From: Burkholderiales bacterium
GTDB lineage: Bacteria; Pseudomonadota; Gammaproteobacteria; Burkholderiales; Burkholderiaceae_C
Assembly: GCA_013205525.1 (NCBI GenBank)
Contig: JABMMR010000089.1
Location: 1-16,106, forward strand
Length of the DNA: 16,106 nt
Reading direction: 5' to 3'
This document shows positions 1 through 6,408 of the stretch, piece by piece; the first letter of the stretch is position 1, and the number at the start of each line of letters is the position of its first letter. The position numbers and the translations under genes are program-made. The notes below the pieces were generated by a model. It did no database searches. It saw only the letters and a program-made list of their open reading frames with translations, and was not told the origin of the DNA.

Positions 1-1
1 G

Positions 2-1120
2 TTTCAAGTGATTGCCGCCACGGGTGAGGACGCCATCGTCTATTGCCCCAGCAGCGACTATGCCGCCAACATGGAAAAAGCCGAAGCCTTGGCGCCGCAG
101 CAGGTGCGACCTGCCGCCACCCAAGCTTTGGCCAAAAGCCCCACCCCAGGCAAAAGCACCTGCGCCGATGTTGCCGAGCTCTTAGGCCTGCCTTTGACGA
201 AAACCATCAAATCACTGGTTTTAGCGACAGATGAGCTTAATATCGAGGGTGTTGTCGTCAAATCGCAGGTTTGGCTGTTGTTGGTGCGAGGCGATCATGA
301 CATGAACGAGGTGAAGGTGGGCAAGTTGCCAGGCTTTGAAAAAGGCTTTCGGTTTGCCACCATCGCCGAGATTGAAGACCATTTTGGTTGCAAACCCGGC
401 TATTTAGGGCCTATCGGATTGCAAAAGTCGTTAAAAATCGTCATTGACCGCGAAGTGGCTGTGATGGCCGATTGGGTGTGTGGTGCCAACGCGGTGGACT
501 TTCACATGACCGGTGCGAATTGGGGCCGCGACCTGCCCGAGCCAGACTTGGTGGCCGATATCCGCAATGTGGTGGCCGGTGACGCCTCGCCTGATGGCAA
601 AGGTGTGTTGGCCATAGAGCGCGGCATCGAGGTGGGACATATTTTTTACCTTGGCACCAAATACAGCCAAGCCATGAACGCCACGTTTTTGGCGGACGAT
701 GGCAAGCCCAAACACTTCGAAATGGGTTGCTACGGCATAGGCATCACCCGCTTGCCTGCTGCGGCCATCGAGCAAAACCACGATGCCAAAGGGATTATTT
801 GGCCCGACGCCTTGGCGCCCTTCACCGTGGTGATTTGCCCCATCGGCCCCGACCGCAGCCCCGAGGTGAAAGCCGCCGCCGACACGCTTTACGCCCACCT
901 TTTGGCCGCGGCTGTGGACGTCATCCTAGACGACCGTGGCGAGCGCCCCGGCGCCATGTTTGCCGACTGGGAGCTGATTGGCGTTCCGCACCGCGTCACC
1001 ATTGGCGACAAAGGCCTGAAAGACGGCATGGTGGAATATCAGCACCGCCGCGATACCGAGGCCAGCAAGGTGGCGGTGGCTGAGGTGTTGGGGTTATTAA
1101 AGGGCAAGCTGCAGCATTAA
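2..1120 (+). CDS. proS: Prolyl-tRNA synthetase, bacterial type with INS editing domain (5' part missing)
   Basis: Class II aminoacyl-tRNA synthetase that charges tRNA-Pro with proline in the cytoplasm. The reading frame is open from the left edge ([10 protein letters not shown]), so the GTG at 8 is internal, not a start. The visible 372 residues correspond to the C-terminal two thirds of a roughly 570-residue enzyme; class II motifs 1 and 2 lie mostly outside the window. Visible parts in order: the INS (YbaK-like) editing insertion, including [14 protein letters not shown] with its conserved lysine and [10 protein letters not shown], which in this family clears mischarged Ala-tRNA-Pro; the return to the catalytic core ([23 protein letters not shown]); class II motif 3 at GCYGIGITR; and the C-terminal anticodon-binding domain ([20 protein letters not shown]). 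A lytic transglycosylase gene follows on the same strand. No clear terminator is seen. Identity is secure. Confidence 0.97.
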   Translation, partial: FQVIAATGEDAIVYCPSSDYAANMEKAEALAPQQVRPAATQALAKSPTPGKSTCADVAELLGLPLTKTIKSLVLATDELNIEGVVVKSQVWLLLVRGDHDMNEVKVGKLPGFEKGFRFATIAEIEDHFGCKPGYLGPIGLQKSLKIVIDREVAVMADWVCGANAVDFHMTGANWGRDLPEPDLVADIRNVVAGDASPDGKGVLAIERGIEVGHIFYLGTKYSQAMNATFLADDGKPKHFEMGCYGIGITRLPAAAIEQNHDAKGIIWPDALAPFTVVICPIGPDRSPEVKAAADTLYAHLLAAAVDVILDDRGERPGAMFADWELIGVPHRVTIGDKGLKDGMVEYQHRRDTEASKVAVAEVLGLLKGKLQH

Positions 1121-1180
1121 AGCTTTGCATTCCTTAGTGACCTGCGCAGACGCATGCACAACCCATCCTCAGGTTCAAAC

Positions 1181-1816
1181 ATGTTGAATTTTTCAAAATG
1201 GCTCGTGGTTAGCATACTCTGCTTGGAACCCGGCACAGCCTCGGCCGGCCCGCAACGCGAAGAGCACTTGGCCGACTCGGTGCGCATAGCCATGTCTGCT
1301 GCGGTGGCCGACATGCCGCCACCCACGCCGTTCTTGCCCACAGCGCAAGACCAAACCGCCTACCAGCAGTGGCTGGCCCATACCCAAGCGCAGTTGGAGC
1401 GAAAACTCAAAGATAAAAAAGGCCAGTGGCGTTTGCCCGAGCTTGGCTCACCCGAGTTGCAACAGGCTTTTTTGCAAACCGTTTGGTATGAGAGCCGCCG
1501 CGCAGCCGTAGAGCCCGCTTTGGTGATGGGTTTGATTGAGGTGGAAAGTGGTTTCAGAAAGTTCGCCATCAGCAGCGCGGGCGCGCGAGGCGTGATGCAG
1601 GTGATGCCTTTTTGGACGCGCCAGTTAGGCGCGTCAGACACCGCGGTTTTGTTTCAGTGGCAAGCCAATATGCGCTTTGGCTGTGTCATCTTGCGCCACT
1701 ATTTGGCGCTGGAAAAAGGCGATTTGCACATGGCCTTGGGACGCTACAACGGCAGCCGAGGGCAGCTTGCTTATCCCCAAGCGGTGCTGGCTGCAAAGCA
1801 GCGCTGGCAGCCATAA
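1181..1816 (+). CDS. Exported lytic transglycosylase (SLT domain)
   Basis: Predicted periplasmic enzyme that cleaves peptidoglycan between N-acetylmuramic acid and N-acetylglucosamine. With the start at 1181 the protein has 211 residues. A start at 1154 is also in frame, but 1181 is preferred: AGG lies 7 bases upstream, and the protein then begins with a normal signal peptide (MLNFSKW, a hydrophobic stretch, and a likely cut after T-A-S-A near residue 22). A predicted helical linker covers about residues 55-100. The SLT domain covers about 108-205: catalytic glutamate E122 in LIEVESGF, then ARGVMQVMP (residues 135-143; GVMQ in place of the usual GLMQ), and ALGRYNGSRG near 185-194. There is no LysM or other wall-binding domain, so it is a small stand-alone SLT protein. 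It follows proS by 60 bases and converges on grxD with a 19-base gap. The family is clear; the cellular role (turnover, or making room for secretion machinery) is not. Confidence 0.9.
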   Translation: MLNFSKWLVVSILCLEPGTASAGPQREEHLADSVRIAMSAAVADMPPPTPFLPTAQDQTAYQQWLAHTQAQLERKLKDKKGQWRLPELGSPELQQAFLQTVWYESRRAAVEPALVMGLIEVESGFRKFAISSAGARGVMQVMPFWTRQLGASDTAVLFQWQANMRFGCVILRHYLALEKGDLHMALGRYNGSRGQLAYPQAVLAAKQRWQP

Positions 1817-1835
1817 AAACTTAAGAAAGAGGCTT

Positions 1836-2153
1836 TTAAGCGCCCAGCAAAGTGGGCAGTTCGCCGTTTTCGTACATCTCGTCCATGATGTCGGAGCCGC
1901 CGATGAACTCGCCCTTCACATACAACTGGGGAATCGTCGGCCAGTTGCTGTAATCCTTGATGCCTTGACGAATCTCGGCGTCGTCCAGCACATTGACGGT
2001 GATGAGGGACTTGGTGTCCACACCACTGGCTTTGAGCAACTGAATGGCGCGGCCGGAAAAGCCGCACATGGGGAAGCTGGCATTGCCTTTCATGAACAAG
2101 ACGATGTCGTTGTTTTTGACCAATTGGTCTATTCGTTGCTGTGCGTCACTCAT
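1836..2153 (-). CDS. grxD: Monothiol glutaredoxin, CGFS type
   Basis: Glutaredoxin 4 family protein of 105 residues. Such proteins bind a [2Fe-2S] cluster together with glutathione and pass it to iron-sulfur carriers and targets, often with BolA-type partners. The signature CGFS sits at residues 30-33 (FPMCGFSGRA) after KGNASFP, and the conserved WPTIPQLYVKGEFIGGSDI covers the glutathione-binding part. The start at 2153 is chosen over a GTG at 2165 because GGAG lies 6 bases upstream of it, and the protein then begins MSDAQQRID like its relatives. It is the last gene of the hemA-prfA-nucleotidyltransferase-prmC-grxD series, 49 bases after prmC. The longer gap and good ribosome site would allow separate expression, and a TATATT stands at 2170-2175, but without a convincing -35 and too close to the ribosome site. 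Identification is secure. Confidence 0.96.
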   Translation of the reverse strand: MSDAQQRIDQLVKNNDIVLFMKGNASFPMCGFSGRAIQLLKASGVDTKSLITVNVLDDAEIRQGIKDYSNWPTIPQLYVKGEFIGGSDIMDEMYENGELPTLLGA

Positions 2154-2159
2154 TGTTAA

Positions 2160-2163
2160 CTCC
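2160..2163 (-). promoter_or_regulatory. Ribosome binding site of grxD (GGAG)
   Basis: GGAG reads on the minus strand 6 bases before the ATG at 2153. It decides between that ATG and the in-frame GTG at 2165, which overlaps the motif itself and has no site of its own. Confidence 0.7.
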
Positions 2164-2202
2164 ACTCAAAATATACAGGGCACTTACCTAAAAGAATGGA
2201 GA

Positions 2203-3027
2203 TTATTTCACTTCTGGGCATTGGCCTCTGCTGCACCGGTTTATGCCCGCGATGTCCTTGCGGCTTTGCACCTGCACAAAGCCCTGAGAAGCCAGCAATT
2301 GCCGCACTGCTGGCGCTTGATCAAAGCCGTGTTCCAAGAGCAGCCAAGCGCCTGGATTCAAGTGGGCTGTGGCTCGGGCGGTGATGTGGCGGATATCGTC
2401 CAAGCCATCTTCGCCGCTGACCAGCGCCTGCAGTGGCTCCGCCCGCAAAGAAGGTAAATGCGGGTCGCCTTGGGCAATATAGGGCGGGTTGGAGACGATC
2501 AGGTCAAACTTATCCTGCACCTGCGAAAACCAGTGGCTGTGTAAAAACATCACCTCAAGCTGCAATTTTGCAGCGTTGCCAGCCGCCACGGCCAAGGCGT
2601 CTTCGCTGGCATCCAACGCGGTGACATTCCAATCGGGTCGGGCGTTTTTCAGCGACAAGGCGACAGCACCGCTGCCGGTGCCCAAGTCCAACACATGGGC
2701 TTGTTGCGGAAGTTCAAGCACTAAAGCCCAGTCGACCAAGGTTTCGGTGTCGGGGCGAGGCACCAGCACCCGTTGGTCCACTTGTAAAGTCAAACCATGG
2801 AATTCTTGCTGCCCCGTGAGATAGGCCAAAGGCTGATGGTCCAAGCGGCGTTGCATCAAATCGTTGTAAAGCGCATAGGTGTTCAGGGACAGCTCGTCGC
2901 TGTCGTGCAGCAGCAGCCAAGCGCGGTCGTGCAAGTCTCGACCCAAGGCGTGCAGCAGCAGGGTTTGTGCCTCTAGTGACGACATGGCAAAGCAGCGCGC
3001 TTGTTGCAGCGCTTGGGCGATTGTCAT
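2203..3027 (-). CDS. prmC: Peptide chain release factor N5-glutamine methyltransferase
   Basis: S-adenosylmethionine-dependent methyltransferase (HemK family, 274 residues) that methylates the glutamine of the GGQ motif in RF1 and RF2, raising termination efficiency. An N-terminal helical domain that recognises the release factor covers about residues 1-75 and ends in PLAYLTGQQEF. The Rossmann methyltransferase core follows: VLVPRPDTE near 88-96, the SAM-binding loop VLDLGTGSGAVAL near 111-123, and the catalytic NPPY at residues 180-183 (VSNPPYIAQGDPHL). Length and motifs are normal. The ATG at 3027 overlaps the TGA of the upstream nucleotidyltransferase by four bases (ATGA), and no separate ribosome site is visible, so translation is probably coupled. 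Its substrate RF1 is encoded one gene upstream, the classical prfA-prmC link interrupted here by one gene. Secure. Confidence 0.96.
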   Translation of the reverse strand: MTIAQALQQARCFAMSSLEAQTLLLHALGRDLHDRAWLLLHDSDELSLNTYALYNDLMQRRLDHQPLAYLTGQQEFHGLTLQVDQRVLVPRPDTETLVDWALVLELPQQAHVLDLGTGSGAVALSLKNARPDWNVTALDASEDALAVAAGNAAKLQLEVMFLHSHWFSQVQDKFDLIVSNPPYIAQGDPHLPSLRAEPLQALVSGEDGLDDIRHITARATAHLNPGAWLLLEHGFDQAPAVRQLLASQGFVQVQSRKDIAGINRCSRGQCPEVK

Positions 3028-3695
3028 TGTGGAAGCTGCAAATCAGATGGCCAAGTCAGCCGATGACCGGTGCGATTGGCCAGTGCTTGAATGTCTTCTG
3101 GCGTGTCCACATCCGTGCGGTAACGCGGGTTGGCGCTGACCCAGGCATGCACTTGTTCGGGATGCGCCGACTGCCACTGACGGCAGCCGGTATGTACGCT
3201 ACCCGCCAAAATCTGCTCGCGCACTTCAGCAGTGAACATGACTGGGTTTCCTGGCAGTCCATCCACCGTAGGTTGCACCACCTGTGTATTTGGCGGCCGA
3301 TGTGTGTAAGCGCTTATCAAATCGGTGATGTCTTGTGTGTTGATCAAGGGCTGGTCAGCCAGAGCCACCAGCACCGCATCAAGCTTGGGCGACAGTGCTT
3401 GTAAACCTAAACGCAGTGAGGACACCTGTCCCGCGTCGGGGTCTGGGTTGCGCACCAGCGTGACCGCAAACTCTTTGATCTCTTTCTCTATGCGTTCGGC
3501 GTAGTGGCCCAACACCACCACCACATCGGCCATACCTGCGTCAGACAACGCCATCAACTGACAGCGAATCAGCGGCACGCCATCCAACTCCAGCAGGCTT
3601 TTGGGGCGCTGACCCATGCGCGAGCCCGAACCTGCCGCTAACAGCACCGCGCCCACCGCCAATACGCTGAACAAACCTTGGTTCGGCGAGGTCAT
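3024..3695 (-). CDS. MobA/MocA-like NTP transferase
   Basis: Protein of 223 residues with a GT-A nucleotidyltransferase fold (NTP_transf_3 / MobA-like family). Members transfer CMP, GMP or another nucleotide; those closest in style to this sequence include MocA, which makes the cytosine dinucleotide molybdenum cofactor, but the substrate here is not known. The nucleotide-binding signature AVLLAAGSGSRMG lies at residues 16-28, followed by the lysine in RPKSLLELDG. Also seen are AGQVSSLRLGLQAL, the metal-binding aspartate region ALADQPLI, GLPGNPVMF and the C-terminal DVDTPEDI. The ATG at 3695 is taken as start. GTG at 3704 is in frame and nearer to a weak GGA, so three extra residues are possible. 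It begins about 16 bases after the prfA stop and ends overlapping prmC by 4 bases. No xdh, moa or aldehyde oxidase gene is nearby to hint at a molybdenum role. Confidence 0.85.
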   Translation of the reverse strand: MTSPNQGLFSVLAVGAVLLAAGSGSRMGQRPKSLLELDGVPLIRCQLMALSDAGMADVVVVLGHYAERIEKEIKEFAVTLVRNPDPDAGQVSSLRLGLQALSPKLDAVLVALADQPLINTQDITDLISAYTHRPPNTQVVQPTVDGLPGNPVMFTAEVREQILAGSVHTGCRQWQSAHPEQVHAWVSANPRYRTDVDTPEDIQALANRTGHRLTWPSDLQLPQ

Positions 3696-3711
3696 GGCGT
3701 GCACATTTCCA

Positions 3712-4800
3712 TTAGCTTGCGTCTTCCAGTTGAGCGAGTTGGTCGGCCGCTTCATAAGCCTGCAAAGCCTCCACCACATCGACTAAGTCGCCTTCCATGA
3801 TGGCCAGCAATTTATACAAAGTCAGGTTTATGCGGTGATCGGTGAAGCGACCTTGCGGAAAGTTGTAAGTGCGGATGCGGTCAGAGCGGTCACCGCTGCC
3901 AATTAGGCTTTTGCGCTCGGCGGCGTCTTTGGCGGCGCGCTCAGAACGGTCTTTTTCTTGGATCCGCGCGGTCAGCACCCGCAGGGCTTGGGCTTTGTTG
4001 CTGTGCTGGCTGCGCCCATCTTGGCACTCGGCCACGATGCCGGTGGGCAAGTGGGTAATGCGCACTGCCGAGTCGGTTTTGTTGATGTGCTGGCCACCTG
4101 CGCCGCTGGCGCGAAAGGTGTCGATACGCAAATCGGAGGGGTTGATTTTGATAGCCTCTTGCTCATCGGGTTCGGCCAACACCGCCACCGTGCAGGCGCT
4201 GGTGTGTATGCGTCCCTGCGTTTCGGTAGCAGGAACTCGCTGCACGCGGTGACCGCCCGACTCGAACTTGAGCGCGCCATAAACGCTCACACCTTCAATG
4301 CGTATTACCACTTCTTTATAGCCACCCAACTCGCTGGGGGATTCGCTGATGACCTCAACCCGCCAGTTTTGGGTGGCGCAATAACGGGTGTACATGCGCA
4401 ACAAGTCGCCGGCAAACAAAGCTGATTCGTCGCCGCCCGTGCCTGCGCGGATTTCCAAAAATGCATGGCGCGCATCATCCGGGTCTTTGGGCAGCAGCAT
4501 GCGCTGCAACTGCGCTTCCAAGGCCAAGAGGGCGGGCTCGGCGTTACTGATTTCTTCTTGCGCCATGGCTTGTACTTCGGCATCCGGGTCGAGCAGCATG
4601 GTTTGGGCGGAGGCGCTGTCTTGCTGGTATTGCAGCCATTTTTGATAGGGCGTGACCAGTGCCACCACCTCGGCGTGTTCACGCGACAAGACCAAGAACT
4701 GCGTCATGTCTTGCATGATGTCTTCGCGGGATAACAAAAAATCCAGCTCGGACAAACGTTGTACCGAACGCTCAAGCTGAGCGCGCATGAAAGTTTTCAT
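3712..4800 (-). CDS. prfA: Peptide chain release factor 1 (RF1)
   Basis: Class I release factor of 362 residues that recognises UAA and UAG in the ribosomal A site and triggers peptidyl-tRNA hydrolysis. An N-terminal helical domain covers about 1-105. The superfamily signature [19 protein letters not shown] follows. The stop-codon-reading PAT tripeptide is at residues 190-192 ([15 protein letters not shown]), which fits RF1 rather than RF2. The catalytic GGQ is at 235-237 ([16 protein letters not shown]), whose glutamine is the PrmC target. The C-terminal region [20 protein letters not shown] is normal. The ATG at 4800 aligns with the usual N-terminus but has no recognisable ribosome binding site. 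An alternative ATG at 4788 is no better. The gene lies 15 bases after the hemA stop and in the same reading frame as hemA, so coupling or readthrough is plausible. The stop is TAA. Confidence 0.97.
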   Translation of the reverse strand: MKTFMRAQLERSVQRLSELDFLLSREDIMQDMTQFLVLSREHAEVVALVTPYQKWLQYQQDSASAQTMLLDPDAEVQAMAQEEISNAEPALLALEAQLQRMLLPKDPDDARHAFLEIRAGTGGDESALFAGDLLRMYTRYCATQNWRVEVISESPSELGGYKEVVIRIEGVSVYGALKFESGGHRVQRVPATETQGRIHTSACTVAVLAEPDEQEAIKINPSDLRIDTFRASGAGGQHINKTDSAVRITHLPTGIVAECQDGRSQHSNKAQALRVLTARIQEKDRSERAAKDAAERKSLIGSGDRSDRIRTYNFPQGRFTDHRINLTLYKLLAIMEGDLVDVVEALQAYEAADQLAQLEDAS

Positions 4801-4815
4801 GGGGAGTGGCGACAG

Positions 4816-6075
4816 CTAACGCGAGCTGCGCAAATAGAAATGTTCGATGGCTTGGCGCGCTTGTTGACGCGTGGCGCTGTCTTCCGAGTGCAGCTCTGAC
4901 ATGGCGCCATGCAGCATTTTTTGGGTGAGGTTTTTCGACAAAATATCCATCACCTTGTCGACAGGCTCGCCCTTGGCAATGAGTTTTTGCGCCTTTTGCA
5001 GCTCGCTTGCGCGCCACATTTCGGCTTGCTGGTTGAGTTGTTGAATCAAAGGCACATCGCTTCTTTGATCCAGCCAATTGACAAAACTTTGCACGCCCGC
5101 ATCAATGATGACCTCGGCCTCGGCCACCGCAGCTTGCCGACTGGCTTGGCCGGTTTGCACCACCTGAGACAAATCGTCAACGGTGTAGAGGTAGACATCG
5201 CGCAGCGATTTCACCTCCGGCTCGATGTCGCGTGGCACGGCCAAATCGACCATGAACATGGGACGGTTGCGGCGCTTTTTCAGGGCGCGCTCGACAGCGC
5301 CCAAGCCAATCAGCGGCAAGGTGCTGGCGGTGCAACTGATGACGGCGTCAAACTCGTGAAGTCGGTCGGGCAAGTCAGCCAAACGCATGACATCGGCTTT
5401 GAGTTGCATCGCCAAACGCTCGCCGCGTTCTTGGGTGCGGTTGGCCACCATCATCGATTTAGGATTTTTGGCGGCGAAGTGGGTGGCACACAGCTCAATC
5501 ATTTCGCCAGCGCCCACAAACAGCACATTGATTTTGCTCAGGTCTTCAAACAACTGCGCCGCCAAACGCACAGAGGCCGCCGACATGCTGATGCTGTGCG
5601 CGCCAATTTCGGTCGAGCTGCGCACTTGCTTGGCCACGGCGAATGAGCGTTGGAACATTTGGTGCAAGGTGGTGCCCAAAGCGCCCACTTCGCGGGCAAC
5701 CCGAACCGCGTCCTTCATTTGCCCCAAGATTTGCGGTTCTCCCAAGACCATGGAGTCAAGCCCACTGGCAACGCGAAACGCATGTCTCGCGGCTTCGTCA
5801 TCCACCAAGGTGTAAATGTGTTTATGCAAGCTGTCTGGGCTTACGCCGCCGGACTGCGCCAACCATTGCAAAGTTTGGGGCATGGCGATTTCTTGTGAGG
5901 CGCAATAAATTTCGGTGCGGTTACAAGTAGAGAGAATAGTGGCCTCGGTTTGCGCGCCAAAGCTGTGTTTCAAACCATCGAGCACGGGCCCGACTTGCTC
6001 AATAGCAAACGCAAACCTTCCCCGTAAATCCAAGGGAGCGGTCGTGTGGTTAAGTCCTAGCGCCCATACTGACAT
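4816..6075 (-). CDS. hemA: Glutamyl-tRNA reductase
   Basis: NADPH-dependent enzyme of 419 residues that reduces glutamyl-tRNA-Glu to glutamate-1-semialdehyde, the first committed step of C5 tetrapyrrole (haem) synthesis. The catalytic cysteine is C51 in LSTCNRTEIYC. The active-site region GLDSMVLGEPQILGQMKDA is intact, and the nucleotide-binding domain shows VLFVGAGEM near 184-192 and VANRTQERG. A C-terminal helical dimerisation domain runs from about residue 320 to the end. The start MSVWALGLNHTTAP is the normal one for the family. It is the first gene of its leftward operon and is divergent from the small membrane protein gene at 6099, with only 23 bases between the two start codons. A TATAAT at 6083-6088 so close to the ATG suggests a leaderless or nearly leaderless message. 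The stop codon is TAG, read by the product of the next gene. Confidence 0.97.
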   Translation of the reverse strand: MSVWALGLNHTTAPLDLRGRFAFAIEQVGPVLDGLKHSFGAQTEATILSTCNRTEIYCASQEIAMPQTLQWLAQSGGVSPDSLHKHIYTLVDDEAARHAFRVASGLDSMVLGEPQILGQMKDAVRVAREVGALGTTLHQMFQRSFAVAKQVRSSTEIGAHSISMSAASVRLAAQLFEDLSKINVLFVGAGEMIELCATHFAAKNPKSMMVANRTQERGERLAMQLKADVMRLADLPDRLHEFDAVISCTASTLPLIGLGAVERALKKRRNRPMFMVDLAVPRDIEPEVKSLRDVYLYTVDDLSQVVQTGQASRQAAVAEAEVIIDAGVQSFVNWLDQRSDVPLIQQLNQQAEMWRASELQKAQKLIAKGEPVDKVMDILSKNLTQKMLHGAMSELHSEDSATRQQARQAIEHFYLRSSR

Positions 6076-6082
6076 GGTGAGA

Positions 6083-6088
6083 ATTATA
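6083..6088 (-). promoter_or_regulatory. Candidate -10 element of the hemA promoter (TATAAT)
   Basis: A perfect TATAAT reads leftward, ending 7 bases before the hemA ATG. Transcription would then begin at or within a few bases of the start codon. No good -35 hexamer is found 16-19 bases upstream, and no ribosome binding site lies between the element and the ATG. That fits a leaderless mRNA, but a chance match is possible in this AT-rich gap. Confidence 0.4.
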
Positions 6089-6098
6089 AAATCCTTGG

Positions 6099-6377
6099 AT
6101 GGATACCTTGTCGCTTATTTTTCACTTGCTCAATTTTTTAGCGCCAGCGGTCTTCATGGCGGCATGGATGTGGGTACTCAGCCAACTTTTATGGCGCCAC
6201 AAACCCGCTATGTTCAAACCTTGGCTGCAATTTGTTTTGAACAGTGTAGCCGGCGCGGGCGTTCTCTTTGCCGGACTGTTCTGGGGCGGGCAAGACGGAA
6301 AAATGCTTACCTACACTGGCTTAGTGGTGGTCTGCGCCTCTTTGCAATGGGTATTTTTCAAAGCATGGCGCGGTTGA
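6099..6377 (+). CDS. Small three-helix membrane protein of unknown function
   Basis: A 92-residue, strongly hydrophobic protein that I cannot assign to a named family. Three membrane segments are visible: about residues 4-30 (starting [12 protein letters not shown]), 42-65 (around [17 protein letters not shown]) and 70-90 (around [13 protein letters not shown]). Short basic stretches ([12 protein letters not shown], and FKAWRG at the end) would tend to stay in the cytoplasm. The start at 6099 gives a full first helix but has no ribosome binding site; M20 is an alternative that would lose that helix. The gene is divergent from hemA and 31 bases upstream of the large oxidoreductase, on the same strand, so it may be the first gene of that operon. 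Coding is supported by the uninterrupted helix pattern and lack of overlap with any other plausible gene. A role as membrane partner of the oxidoreductase is only a guess from position. Confidence 0.7.
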   Translation: MDTLSLIFHLLNFLAPAVFMAAWMWVLSQLLWRHKPAMFKPWLQFVLNSVAGAGVLFAGLFWGGQDGKMLTYTGLVVVCASLQWVFFKAWRG

Positions 6378-6408
6378 AATTGCCCTAGGTTACTATTGCT
6401 TTCTACTT

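Noticed and set aside
1820-1840. AT-rich imperfect inverted repeat between the convergent transglycosylase and grxD genes
   Set aside because: About 7-8 pairs with a bulge or wobble, little GC and no clean T run on either strand. Too weak to call a terminator.
6368-6408. TTGAAA and TACTAT before the large oxidoreductase gene as a promoter
   Set aside because: The two elements are only 11 bases apart, so they cannot act as a normal -35/-10 pair.
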